The notes below the pieces were generated by a model. The model was not told where the DNA came from and did not search any database. It worked only from the letters and a program-made list of their open reading frames with translations. This document shows, one piece after another, positions 1-8,543 of a stretch of 51,103 nucleotides of DNA (its first letter is position 1; every line of letters starts with the position of its first letter). This stretch comes from Burkholderiales bacterium (GTDB lineage: Bacteria; Pseudomonadota; Gammaproteobacteria; Burkholderiales; SG8-39): positions 1 to 51,103 of the forward strand of contig JADLAV010000045.1 of NCBI GenBank assembly GCA_020848075.1. Reading direction: 5' to 3'. The translations under genes were made by a program, and so were the position numbers.

Positions 1-56
1 CGCGCAAACTCATGCCTCGCTGAAACTGCACTTCGTTCTTCGGCATCGCTTTCTCC

Positions 57-779
57 TTGGAAAATCAAGCAATGCCAGTTTGCTACCCCCCCCTGGCTCA
101 CAGGCTGAGCCTCATTGGTAATCAGGTAATTTTATGCCTGCACCTCTTCGCGAGGCGGTTCAAGGCAATAATCATTCACTCGCCCGAGACAGCGCTATCG
201 GCTCTGAAAAACGTGGTTTTGACGAAAATGCCCTATCACTCCGCCGAGTTTCCGCTCATGGATAGGGTAAGGGTGCTCTATTTCGGGCGAATTGAGGCTT
301 ACAAGAACCTTCGTTATTTGGTTGGTATTGCCTCGCGGACTAGCGACACCACTGATTACTTTATCGCCGGCAGCGGGGATATAGAACCCGAGTTGATGAA
401 GCAGATACGCGGCTCGCCTAATGTCTCGTTGATCAACTCTTACGTCGACGGGAGAACGATCAAGCTTCTTTTCGATTGGTGTGACTATCTCATACTGCCG
501 TATTCGGACGTCACACAGACGGGTCTCGTTGACCAAGCGGGCTATTTCGCGAAACCGGTCATACTGTCAAATATCGATGGGTTCAAGCCGTACTTGGGTA
601 AGAAGTTCTGTGTTGCATTAGACCTGAATAATCTTGACTCGGCTACTGAGCGGGTTCAGAAATTGCCAGTACGAACCTCGCTTGAGTATCGCGAGATGGC
701 GATGGACTCCCAACTGAACTATGAGAGTTCGGTTGGTGCCTGGTCCGACTATGTCGATCTCATCGTAAAAATTCAGTAA
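57..779 (+). CDS. Glycosyltransferase family 4, N-terminally short
   Basis: About 240 residues matching the C-terminal half of a GT4/GT-B transferase: a YFGRIEAYKNL segment (start of the donor-binding domain), an AGSGD loop, and LPYSDVTQTGLVDQAGYF followed by a KPVI strand, the usual nucleotide-sugar site. GT4 enzymes are normally about 350-400 residues, so most of the acceptor domain is missing. The reading frame is closed by a TGA at 21-23, so the missing part is not simply beyond the window edge in this frame. Starts are TTG 57 or ATG 72. A run of eight C at 86-93 lies just inside the gene. G+C is close to half, clearly below the neighbours, suggesting acquired DNA. It converges on asnB with 9 bp between stops. 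It may be a 5'-damaged gene rather than a working enzyme. Confidence 0.7.
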   Translation: MENQAMPVCYPPLAHRLSLIGNQVILCLHLFARRFKAIIIHSPETALSALKNVVLTKMPYHSAEFPLMDRVRVLYFGRIEAYKNLRYLVGIASRTSDTTDYFIAGSGDIEPELMKQIRGSPNVSLINSYVDGRTIKLLFDWCDYLILPYSDVTQTGLVDQAGYFAKPVILSNIDGFKPYLGKKFCVALDLNNLDSATERVQKLPVRTSLEYREMAMDSQLNYESSVGAWSDYVDLIVKIQ

Positions 780-788
780 AAGCCCCCG

Positions 789-2750
789 TCAGGCGGCCAT
801 CCTCGCGAATCCGACGGGAACCGGCGACGACGCGTTCTCCGCCAAACTCCGGAGCCACACCTCCGCACTCAAGCAGCGCCAGATCTGCGTCGGAGCGAGG
901 ACTGCGTCGTCGCCGCGCAGCCACGCATGAATCGTCCGCTCGAGCGTGGCGCGATCGCACAGAGCCCCGATTCGGGCGTCGCCACCCAGGAGCATCTCCT
1001 CGATGTAGGGTCGCCACCCGCCCCGGAACCAGGAAACGAGCGGGACCGAGAACCTGACCTTCGCTCGACGCCAGGCGATCTCCGGTGGCAGAAGATCGGC
1101 CATGGCGGTTCTCAGCACGTGCTTGCCGTAGCCGGCACGCAGCTTGCTGTCGTCGGGGATTCGGAGGGCCAGCTCCACCAAGCGATAGTCCATGAACGGC
1201 AAGCGCGACTCGACCGACCACGCCATGCTCATCCGATCCTCCATGCGGAGCCATCGGGGGATGAATTCCCGCGTAAAGAGGTCGATGGAGCGGCGGCGCA
1301 CTGCGGAGCCGCCCAGGTGCGGGCCGGGAGCGCCGTCCGCGTGACGGTCCGCCGCAAAGAGCCGCTCCCCTCCGGTCGCCAGTCCGAGCGTCCTCCGCCA
1401 GGAACGCCAGACGCTCCGGGCCTCCACCATCACCGCGTGACGAAAGGCGTAAACCTCCGTCAGCAACCGGAGGAACCGCCCGCGCCACACAAGATCACGC
1501 AGGTACGCGTCGATCAGATGGTCTACATATCCGCCCAGAAGCTCATCGCTGCCGTGTCCGTTCAGCACAACGCTGACGCCCGCTTCGCGAGCGATCTTCA
1601 TGAGCTGATACTGGATCAGGCACACGGGGCTCTCGAACGGTTCGTCGAGCGCCTCGACCACCGCAGGAAGCAGCGCGAGGGAGTCACGCGGCTCGGCGTA
1701 GAGCCGGTGCAACGAGAGCGAGTAGCGATCGGCCATTCGCTCGACGAGCGATTCCTCGTCGTCGCTCCAGCCCGGCCAGCAAGCGCTGAAGGCGTGGTGG
1801 ACCTCCTGGCCCCTTTCGCCGGCGTCGGGTCGCACGCCGCTTCCGCGCGCTTTCTCCGTAGCGACGAGGGCGGCGATCGCGGTCGAGTCGATGCCGCCGC
1901 TCAACATGGTGCCGACCGGTACGTCCGACCGCGTCCGGATTTGTGCGGCGCGAGTCAGCGCGCCTCGCAGTTCGGTCGCCCACTCGCTGTGCGAGCGACG
2001 CTCGATGGGCGCGGCGGCGGGCAGCCGCCAGTACACGTCCGTGCGGACCCCGTCTGGGGCGAACGTGAGATAGCTTCCGGCGGGGACCGCCTCGATACCG
2101 CTCAGGCATGTCCGACCGTCCTGATCCATCGCGCCCGTCGCCAGGTATTGACGGAGCCTTCGCTCGTCCGCGCCGCGATCCGCTCCCGGGTAGTGCCGGA
2201 CGGACTTGATTTCCGAGGCAAGCACCCACGCGCCTTCGACCGCGGCCCAGTACATGGGCTTCACGCCGAAACGGTCCCGACACGCGAGCAGCACTTTGCG
2301 GCGGCCGTCCCACAGGGTCAGCGCCCACATTCCGTTGAACCGCAGGAAGCACTCCGAACCCCAGCGCTCGTACGCCCGGAGGAGGACCTCCGTATCCGTC
2401 TCGGTGCGGAACTCGACTCCTGCGGATCTCAGCTCATCTCGCAGCTCGAGAAAGTTGTAGATCTCGCCGTTGTAAGCCACCACGAGCGACCGGTCGGGAG
2501 TAGTCATCGGCTGCCGGCCGGCGCTGCTCAGGTCGAGGATGCTGAGTCTCCGGTGTCCGAAGAGCACGCCCGCGAGGCGCTCACCGCGGGGGAGATCGTC
2601 CCGCCAGAATCGATAGCGGGAGCGGGCGATATCCACGTGCGCGTAGCCAAAATCGTCCGGGCCGCGATGGCGAAGCGCGTGGGTCATGCTCGCGAGCACG
2701 TCGGTGCTCAGGAGCTGCTCAGCGGAAAAGAGCGTGACGATTCCGCACAC
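789..2750 (-). CDS. asnB: Asparagine synthase (glutamine-hydrolysing) / amidotransferase
   Basis: 653 residues. It starts MCGIV, so Cys2 after Met removal is the N-terminal nucleophile of a class II glutamine amidotransferase. RHRGPDD, GHRRLSILDLS and VAYNGEIYNF are standard glutaminase motifs of about residues 28-105. The synthetase domain has the PP-loop MLSGGIDSTAIAALVA (about residue 280) and a C-terminal region with VESRLPFMDYRLVELAL. The reaction amidates an Asp-like carboxylate or a sugar acid using glutamine and ATP. In exopolysaccharide loci such paralogues are thought to amidate uronic acids or amino-acid substituents; this is inference here. It is the last gene on the minus strand after the beta-helix and TPR genes, with about 130 bp separating it from the TPR gene. 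Confidence 0.9.
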   Translation of the reverse strand: MCGIVTLFSAEQLLSTDVLASMTHALRHRGPDDFGYAHVDIARSRYRFWRDDLPRGERLAGVLFGHRRLSILDLSSAGRQPMTTPDRSLVVAYNGEIYNFLELRDELRSAGVEFRTETDTEVLLRAYERWGSECFLRFNGMWALTLWDGRRKVLLACRDRFGVKPMYWAAVEGAWVLASEIKSVRHYPGADRGADERRLRQYLATGAMDQDGRTCLSGIEAVPAGSYLTFAPDGVRTDVYWRLPAAAPIERRSHSEWATELRGALTRAAQIRTRSDVPVGTMLSGGIDSTAIAALVATEKARGSGVRPDAGERGQEVHHAFSACWPGWSDDEESLVERMADRYSLSLHRLYAEPRDSLALLPAVVEALDEPFESPVCLIQYQLMKIAREAGVSVVLNGHGSDELLGGYVDHLIDAYLRDLVWRGRFLRLLTEVYAFRHAVMVEARSVWRSWRRTLGLATGGERLFAADRHADGAPGPHLGGSAVRRRSIDLFTREFIPRWLRMEDRMSMAWSVESRLPFMDYRLVELALRIPDDSKLRAGYGKHVLRTAMADLLPPEIAWRRAKVRFSVPLVSWFRGGWRPYIEEMLLGGDARIGALCDRATLERTIHAWLRGDDAVLAPTQIWRCLSAEVWLRSLAENASSPVPVGFARMAA

Positions 2751-2881
2751 GTTACGAGGGTACCCGAGGGCCGAGCATCCGAGGCCGAGGCAAAGAACAC
2801 CTTTGGCAATGGTTCACAAATTCAGCTGGGGGACAGCCCTTCGTGTAAGGATTCCGCAAGGTCCGGCCAGCTCGGCGATAG

Positions 2882-3562
2882 CTACTCGGGCTTGGCTTCG
2901 CGTTGGGAACCGTCGGCCGTTTCTTTGCCGGCGGAATCGCCGCCCGGTGCAACAGATGGATCCCAAGCCTTCGCGGCTTCGAGCTGCCTTCTCAGTCCCG
3001 GCAGGGTTACCCCGAGTTGGTAGGCTTTCTGGGCGTGGACGTTCGCTTCCCGGTACCGCTTAATGTCCACGTAAGCGAGTCCGAGGTTGTAATGCCCGAG
3101 CGCCGAATCCGGGTTGATCTCGAGCGCTTTCTCGTACTGCGCGATCGCGGGCTGCAAGCGTCCGAGCCTGTGCAGGAAGACCCCGTAGATCATGTAGGTC
3201 TCGTCGTGATCCGGGTAGCGCTCGATCGCGTTCTTGAAGTATCGCTCAGCCATGTAGGGACGCTTCAAACCGATGGCGAGCTGGGCCATTCCCGCCAGTG
3301 CCTGCGGATGGTTCGGGAAATACTTGAGCATGAAGTCGAGATCGCCCTCGACACCGGAATAATGGCCGCGACTGAGCTTCTCGGAGGCCGGGCGGTAGTG
3401 GTTCTGGTTCAGGTTCCGGAGCATCTGCATGCCGTCGGAATAGGAGCTCGCCATGTAGTAGTCGCGCCCCGGATCCTGCGCTGCGGCGTTCCCGGAGAGC
3501 GATGCGAGTCCCAGAACGACTGCTGCGGCCGTCGCCACCAGAAAATAGCGCCTACGATCCAT
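2882..3562 (-). CDS. Secreted TPR-repeat protein
   Basis: 226 residues from the ATG at 3562, chosen because GAGGA lies at ideal spacing upstream and a signal peptide (MDRRRYFLVATAAAVV... to NAAAQ) follows at once; a longer 255-residue reading is possible. Three to four TPR units cover about residues 75-190, for example PQALAGMAQLAIGLKR, DETYMIYGVFLHRLGR and ALGHYNLGLAYVDIKR. The tail is polar and low in complexity. TPR domains mediate protein-protein contacts, and the location suggests a periplasmic scaffold in polysaccharide assembly or export. No catalytic domain is seen. It lies between the beta-helix gene and asnB on the same strand. Confidence 0.75.
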   Translation of the reverse strand: MDRRRYFLVATAAAVVLGLASLSGNAAAQDPGRDYYMASSYSDGMQMLRNLNQNHYRPASEKLSRGHYSGVEGDLDFMLKYFPNHPQALAGMAQLAIGLKRPYMAERYFKNAIERYPDHDETYMIYGVFLHRLGRLQPAIAQYEKALEINPDSALGHYNLGLAYVDIKRYREANVHAQKAYQLGVTLPGLRRQLEAAKAWDPSVAPGGDSAGKETADGSQREAKPE

Positions 3563-3701
3563 CGAGAGTTTCCTCGCGCACGAATAGCCAAGAAGCACTG
3601 GGCTCAATGGTACTGGCTCATACGGCGATCGCAAGTGCGAAGTTACCATCGTGCCGCCCCTCCGGAGAGCGCGTCGGGGTTTCGCTGCGGCGGACGCGCC
3701 T

Positions 3702-5036
3702 TCAGCGAGGCCGGGTGCGCGACGAAGATCGGTCAGGATTCAGACGCGGCTTGCGCTCGATCGCAAGCGGCCAGGCCACCTGCCCTGTTGCGTACGCTCC
3801 CGCCGTGCGGGACGCTCGTGAACGGCCCTCGAAGTCTCTGCCAGCGTCGGTGTACGTCTTCGGCAGCAAGGGCCAATCCGAAAGTGCGGTCGTGCTTGCA
3901 CGAATGGGCGCAAGGTCCAGTTCTCCAAGCCGACCCGTCGGGTTCCGAAGCCATTGCGTAGCCTCCGGCAGCTCGCCCGTCACATTCCCGCCCCCGTATC
4001 CGCCGGGAAGCGGCGCGCCGGCGAAGACGAGGTTTCCGAACGCGCGCTGTGTCCGCTTCGGATCGCCCCCAGTGATGAGGATGCCGTCGTCTCTTGCGAT
4101 GACGGTATTGCCGAACACGTCGACCTGCTCCGGCAGCCCGTTGTGAGGTTGGATGTGGATGGCGCTCCCCGACCTGCTGACGAGAACATTGCTGTACAGG
4201 GCAATGTTGCCCTCCCCCTGGAATAGTGCCTCGGTCGGGTTCTCGTAGAAGAAGTTGCCAAAGACGAGATACGCGTCGTCCGCCCCGGCGCCCGTCTTGG
4301 GAAAGTGGCCCACCAGGACGTTCGGGCGCGCGAGCTCGGCCGTCGCGCCGTTTTCCGCCTTGCTGAAGACGTTGTGCCTGATCACCGTCACGCTCTGGCC
4401 CTCAGGAAGACCGGGCAGCGCCGGGCGCGAGTTCTGGTGCTTGATTTGCAGGTTGTAGCCGCGCGTGTCGCGGACAAGGTTGTACTCGATGATGCCGGCC
4501 ACGAAAGGGGCGCTTCCGTCGGAGCTTCCGAGGTAGATCCCCGTCCCGGCGCCTAGGATCACGTTTCCCCGGATCACCCAGTTCCACGCCGGGCATTTGG
4601 TGGAGATCCCGACGTCCTGCTGGTCGGAACCGTGGCCATGGATCAGAAGGTCCTCGAGGGTGATGTCGTGAGCGAAGCGCGCATGTCCTTCCGCCTTCAC
4701 CGCGTCCACCGACAACCCGAGCCCGTCGAGCTCCAAGCCCACGATCTCGACGTACCCGGAATCAATGATGCTGACCGTGTTGCGGTGTCGCTTTGCCAAG
4801 AATCGCGGCATCGTGTGGCGGTCTCGCGCTTCGATCCGGATCGGGGCGCCGGCGCGCCCGTTCAGCCCGTGGACCGGAAGGCCCTCGAGGTAATCGCCCG
4901 GGGCGAGTCGGAGCGTGTCGCCCGGCTGCAGGCGGGTCAACGCGGCCCGGTAATCGGCGGGCCCGACCTCGATGACGCTCGCTTCGGCGCTCGCCACCGC
5001 AGCAAGCAGCGCACCGACGATCAGCGCTCGGTGCAT
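3702..5036 (-). CDS. Secreted right-handed beta-helix protein
   Basis: About 444 residues with a signal peptide (MHRALIVGALLAAVASAEAS). GDTLRLAPGDYLEGLPVHG followed by GRAGAPIRIEARD is the opening of parallel beta-helix proteins of the polysaccharide lyase / chondroitinase-B-like fold. Later rungs repeat short strands such as VEIVGLELDGLGLS, DVGISTKCPAWNWVIRGNVI and VTVIRHNVF. The fold usually binds or cleaves acidic polysaccharide, fitting a role in trimming or modifying the exopolymer; no catalytic residues can be assigned. ATG 5036 gives a compact signal peptide; ATG 5066 would add ten residues. Neither has a strong Shine-Dalgarno sequence. It is divergent from the aminotransferase gene across about 200 bp. 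Confidence 0.7.
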   Translation of the reverse strand: MHRALIVGALLAAVASAEASVIEVGPADYRAALTRLQPGDTLRLAPGDYLEGLPVHGLNGRAGAPIRIEARDRHTMPRFLAKRHRNTVSIIDSGYVEIVGLELDGLGLSVDAVKAEGHARFAHDITLEDLLIHGHGSDQQDVGISTKCPAWNWVIRGNVILGAGTGIYLGSSDGSAPFVAGIIEYNLVRDTRGYNLQIKHQNSRPALPGLPEGQSVTVIRHNVFSKAENGATAELARPNVLVGHFPKTGAGADDAYLVFGNFFYENPTEALFQGEGNIALYSNVLVSRSGSAIHIQPHNGLPEQVDVFGNTVIARDDGILITGGDPKRTQRAFGNLVFAGAPLPGGYGGGNVTGELPEATQWLRNPTGRLGELDLAPIRASTTALSDWPLLPKTYTDAGRDFEGRSRASRTAGAYATGQVAWPLAIERKPRLNPDRSSSRTRPR

Positions 5037-5093
5037 AGTCGGAGTTGGCGGCACGAAAAAGGGCATAAGAGCGGCGGGCTCCCAAAGCGTTTC

Positions 5094-5120
5094 TTGACAA
5101 CAGTTTTCACGTGGCAGAAT
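5094..5120 (+). promoter_or_regulatory. Possible sigma-70 promoter for the aminotransferase gene
   Basis: A perfect TTGACA at 5094-5099 is followed after 15 bp by CAGAAT (5115-5120, four of six matches to TATAAT). The spacer is short. It lies in the divergent gap of about 200 bp upstream of the gene at 5265. No other structure was recognised in this gap. Confidence 0.25.
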
Positions 5121-5264
5121 GCCGCGCAGCCATCGTTGCGCGGTGCGAATCTTATCTTCATGGATTCACTCGAAGAGCCTTGTGCGGAAAACCCGATGTC
5201 CGACCCACCGGGGCAAGCGTGGCGCCGCCCATCCCGGCCCCGTTCGGCACTCCGCCGATAGCGG

Positions 5265-6470
5265 ATGAGTGCACTGCGCTTGCCCTACGTATATCGCGTC
5301 CCGCTCTGCGTGCCGTTCTGGAACTGGCGGACGTATGCGGCGCTAGCGCGCTGCATCGGCCGCGGCGAGATCGTCGGCGGGTCCGACGTGCAGCGACTCG
5401 AGCAGCGATTGGCGGCGTTGTTTTCGACAGCGTCCTCGGTCGCATGCAACAGCGGCCGTGCGGCGCTGGAGCTGGCGCTGCGCGCCAACGGTGTGGGCGC
5501 GGGGGACGAAGTCGTCGTGCCGACGTTCTGCTGCGCGAGCATCATCTCGCCCATCCTCGCCCTGGGTGCCATGCCGGTGCTGTGCGATGTCGGTGAGCAT
5601 CTGACCCTGACCCCCGCGACGATCGAAGCCGCCGTCACTTCTCGCACCCGGGGCGTGGTCGTCGCGCACCTCTTCGGCAACCCGGCGCCGATCGACACCA
5701 TCGAAGAGTTCTGTCGTCGGCGCGGACTCATCCTGATCGACGATGCGGCGCAAGCTCTGGGCGCGAAGCTGAATGGACGGCTCCTCGGCACTTTCGGCGA
5801 CGCGGGGATCGTGAGCTTCGGAAGCGGCAAGGTGTGCTTCGGCGTGGGTGGCGGTGTGCTCGTATCCCGCCAAGGTGCGGTGATGGAGCGGGCCCGGGCC
5901 GCCCGCTTTCCTCGGGCCGAAGCGGCTCCGACACTGAAGCGGGCAGCGGGAGTTACGGTGTGGCGCCGGTGGCGGCACTGGTCGCTCCCATTGCAGATCG
6001 TCTTGAGCCGGATCGGCAAGCCGGCCCAAGGCGCGTCCTATCAGGGCCGAGCGATGGCGAACCTGGACGCTGCGGTTGCCTCGAGCCTGCTGGACACGCT
6101 CGACGACAATCTTGCGGCGCGCCGTGCCCGCGTTGACGCATACAGGACCCTGCTGGGCCAGGGACCGGGATGTTCGTTGCTGCCCCACGGAGAAGGCTCT
6201 GCGTGCCTGGCGCAACTGGTGAGCTTCAGCGGTGGTGAGCAGGTCGCCCTGGCGGTCGTACGGGCGCTGCGCGAGGCTGGTTACGAAGTGGACCGGAGCT
6301 ATCAACCGCTCCATCTTCAAGCGGCATACGACAAATACGCGCGTGGAGCGTTACCGAACGCCGATCGTCTTTGGCCCGCCCTCGTGGAATTGCCGTGCGA
6401 GCCGACGGTGCGGATGGAAGATGCAAAGCGCATCGCTGAAGTCGTCAGGACGACCGGACACGCAGGTTGA
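5265..6470 (+). CDS. DegT/DnrJ/EryC1/StrS family PLP aminotransferase
   Basis: 401 residues with the sugar-aminotransferase fold: NSGRAALELALRANG (PLP phosphate-binding start), GDEVVVPTFCCAS, VVVAHLFGNP, LIDDAAQALGA (Asp160 contacts the PLP pyridine, Gln163), and SFGSGKVCFGVGGGVLV with Lys189 as the likely Schiff-base lysine. Members transaminate keto-sugar nucleotides to amino sugars, and some act on other substrates. The first 20 residues are unusual (RLPYVYRVPLCVPFWNWRTY). ATG 5265 is the only reasonable start. It is followed after about 40 bp by the GNAT gene; aminotransferase plus acetyltransferase is a common pair for making N-acylated amino sugars, so the two probably act in sequence. 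Confidence 0.85.
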   Translation: MSALRLPYVYRVPLCVPFWNWRTYAALARCIGRGEIVGGSDVQRLEQRLAALFSTASSVACNSGRAALELALRANGVGAGDEVVVPTFCCASIISPILALGAMPVLCDVGEHLTLTPATIEAAVTSRTRGVVVAHLFGNPAPIDTIEEFCRRRGLILIDDAAQALGAKLNGRLLGTFGDAGIVSFGSGKVCFGVGGGVLVSRQGAVMERARAARFPRAEAAPTLKRAAGVTVWRRWRHWSLPLQIVLSRIGKPAQGASYQGRAMANLDAAVASSLLDTLDDNLAARRARVDAYRTLLGQGPGCSLLPHGEGSACLAQLVSFSGGEQVALAVVRALREAGYEVDRSYQPLHLQAAYDKYARGALPNADRLWPALVELPCEPTVRMEDAKRIAEVVRTTGHAG

Positions 6471-6509
6471 GCCGTTCAATCTGAAGGGTCCGCCACACTG
6501 CGCATTCAG

Positions 6510-7196
6510 ATGCTCGAGAAACTCAAGCGCATCCCCGCGACGTACAAGCAGGAGGGCCTCCGCGGACTCGGCCGGGCCGTTGCCGATCAGGTCTTCGACC
6601 ACGTCGAGTTCGTCGCGGCGCAGGGCGATCTGCGGCAGCCGCCACGACCCGCACGCTGCTCGCTGACATTTGAGCTCCGCCGCGTGGACGCGTCGCTGTT
6701 CGAGCAGTTCAGGACAATGCCGGCGCCATTCCCGCGCCATTTCGAGTACGGGTCTGTCTACGGGATGCGCCACTGTTACGCCGCCTCAGTCGGCCAGGAC
6801 ATGGCCGCCCTGATGTGGCCCGTGTTTCAGGCCGACAACACCAGGATGGTCACGCGCTGGCGGTATTTGTTGCCCGACGAAGCGCGTCTCGCCAGCATCT
6901 GGGTATCGCCGGCCTATCGAGGGACCGGACTTATCGATGCGTGCTACGCGCGCTTCGAGGCGCTCTGTGGGGGCGCGGGGTTCCGCTACTTCTATACCTT
7001 CACCTGGATTGGCAATCACGGATCGCGCAAGCTTTCCGCAAGGCGTGGCTTTCGCGAGGTCGGGTCGATACACCGCTACAGCTTCCGCTGGCAGCGGGAA
7101 GGACGCGGGCTCTACATCCGACAGCGCATTCCTCGAGACCCGCTGGCGCCGGGGCATCCGGGCGGAGACATGAAGTTGCCCGGGGTAATCGAATAA
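6510..7196 (+). CDS. GNAT-family N-acetyltransferase
   Basis: 228 residues. The C-terminal half holds a GNAT core: LASIWVSPAYRGTGLIDACYARF has the R/Q-x-x-G-x-G/A acetyl-CoA loop, followed by FYTFTWIGNHGSRKLSARRGFREVGSIHRY, which resembles motif B (an Asn, then an Arg-Gly-Phe). The N-terminal 90 residues (MLEKLKRIPATYKQEGLRGL...) are specific to this protein. It probably acylates the amino sugar made by the preceding aminotransferase, or an amino acid. It converges with the FemAB-like gene across 88 bp; no terminator hairpin is evident there. Confidence 0.75.
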   Translation: MLEKLKRIPATYKQEGLRGLGRAVADQVFDHVEFVAAQGDLRQPPRPARCSLTFELRRVDASLFEQFRTMPAPFPRHFEYGSVYGMRHCYAASVGQDMAALMWPVFQADNTRMVTRWRYLLPDEARLASIWVSPAYRGTGLIDACYARFEALCGGAGFRYFYTFTWIGNHGSRKLSARRGFREVGSIHRYSFRWQREGRGLYIRQRIPRDPLAPGHPGGDMKLPGVIE

Positions 7197-7284
7197 CAGC
7201 GCCGCGAGATTTGTCCATGTACGGATCTCTGCGGGACACCGCGTGCGCGGCTGCCGCCAGGGCCTCAGACTGACCAGGGGCGCT

Positions 7285-8343
7285 TCACGCCGAGGAGTCC
7301 GGCGATTGCCTCCAACGCGCCACGCGCCCGCGCAATCGTCCGATTGCGTCCCGGAAAGGGCTCAGGACTTTTTCGCCCGACCGGCAGAGAACCGGGGTCG
7401 TGCCCAGCCGGTGCTTGAAGCGGTAGATGCCGTGCAACGGGTCGTTCTCGGCGGCCGCGCTTGCCGATACGCCCCCGCGGTTGAGCACGCGGTATCCCTC
7501 GGCCTTGAAGGTGTTGACGGCATACCAGTAGAGACCCGTTTGCGCGCCGAGCTTGTAGCCCGCCTCGGTGCTGCCGCTGAAGACCGAATAGGCCTTGCGC
7601 GCGAACGTCGCATAGAGGATGGCGGCGATCACGGCGCCGCCCTGCTTCGCAAGCAGGAGGCGGGCCGCGCCCGGCGCGAGGAGCGCCTGGTGCAGCCGCT
7701 GGTAATACTCCGGGTCGGCGGGCAGATCGAAGCCCTGCTCCCGCTCAAGCCGGCGCTCGAGCGCGGACTCCCGAACGGCGCCGAGCGCTCCGATCGGGTC
7801 GGGGCGCGCGGTCCACTCGTACTCGACGCCGGCCTGGGTGAGCTTGCGAATGCGGTCCCGCTGGTCCTTCTTGATCGCCTGCCACAGCGCGTCGGTCTCG
7901 GCAGAGAGATCCACCTCGAACTCGACCCGGTCGGTCGTTGAATAACCGCGAGAGGCCAGCGAGAGCTTGCTCGCGCCCGCGAAATTCGATCCGATGGCGA
8001 TGCGGGCACAGCCAAGTCGCCGGGCGAAGCGTTCGGTTTCGGCGACCAGCGCTTCGACGAGCGCCGGGTCGCCGCGCTCCGCGATGGGGTAGGTCGGCAG
8101 CTCGAGGCTGCGCAGGAGCCACCGGGCCAGCGGGTGTCTGGATTGCCGGAAAAGGCCGAGAGCGACGCCGACCGCGACGCCGCGCTCGTCCCTGCCGAGT
8201 ACGTAGAGCGGGCGGCATCCTTGAACCTGACGTTGGAGCTCAGCCCAGTGAGAGCTGTGAAAGACGGTGCCGTCGAGCGCCTGGACCGCTTCGTCCCATC
8301 GCTCGGGCCGCGCGTCGAGCGCCGTCTCAAATGCTACGATCAC
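7285..8343 (-). CDS. FemAB-like acyltransferase (XrtA/PEP-CTERM type)
   Basis: About 352 residues from GTG 8343, chosen because a GAAGGTGG Shine-Dalgarno lies just upstream and the usual N-terminus (FETALDARPERWDEAVQ) follows; an ATG at 8493 would add 50 residues of non-coding appearance. Double-GNAT FemAB features are HSSHWAELQRQVQG, RPLYVLGRDE, YSTTDRVEFEVDL, WQAIKKDQRDRIRKLTQAGVEYEW, LLLAKQGGAVIAAILYATF, AYSVFSGSTEAGYKLGAQTGLYWYAV and HGIYRFKHRLG. Founding Fem enzymes attach amino acids from aminoacyl-tRNA to cell-wall peptides. The branch in exosortase-A gene clusters is of unknown substrate and may add an aminoacyl group to the exopolymer. The 200 bp to the divergent VanZ gene probably carries both promoters. 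Confidence 0.8.
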   Translation of the reverse strand: MIVAFETALDARPERWDEAVQALDGTVFHSSHWAELQRQVQGCRPLYVLGRDERGVAVGVALGLFRQSRHPLARWLLRSLELPTYPIAERGDPALVEALVAETERFARRLGCARIAIGSNFAGASKLSLASRGYSTTDRVEFEVDLSAETDALWQAIKKDQRDRIRKLTQAGVEYEWTARPDPIGALGAVRESALERRLEREQGFDLPADPEYYQRLHQALLAPGAARLLLAKQGGAVIAAILYATFARKAYSVFSGSTEAGYKLGAQTGLYWYAVNTFKAEGYRVLNRGGVSASAAAENDPLHGIYRFKHRLGTTPVLCRSGEKVLSPFRDAIGRLRGRVARWRQSPDSSA

Positions 8344-8543
8344 CTGGACCACCTTCGGTTCATGCGGCGCGGACGAGTTATCCGCGCACGCGCTGCCAAC
8401 GGGATGGCCCTTTGGCGTGGAGCCCGCCCCGTCGCAGGTCGGAGAGTGCAAAGATAGCATCCGTGCGCAACGCGATCGATGGCATTGATCCACACGCGGC
8501 CACGCCGATGTGAAAAACGACCGCCGGACTCGACAGGCCCCGA

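Noticed and set aside
2751-2881. Sigma-54 site on the minus strand before asnB (CGCAAGGTCCGGCCA)
   Set aside because: The GC and GG elements are 9 rather than 10 bp apart and the flanks do not match.
927-3023. Long plus-strand open frame opposite asnB
   Set aside because: It is the antisense of asnB with Arg/His/Pro-rich composition and no domain.
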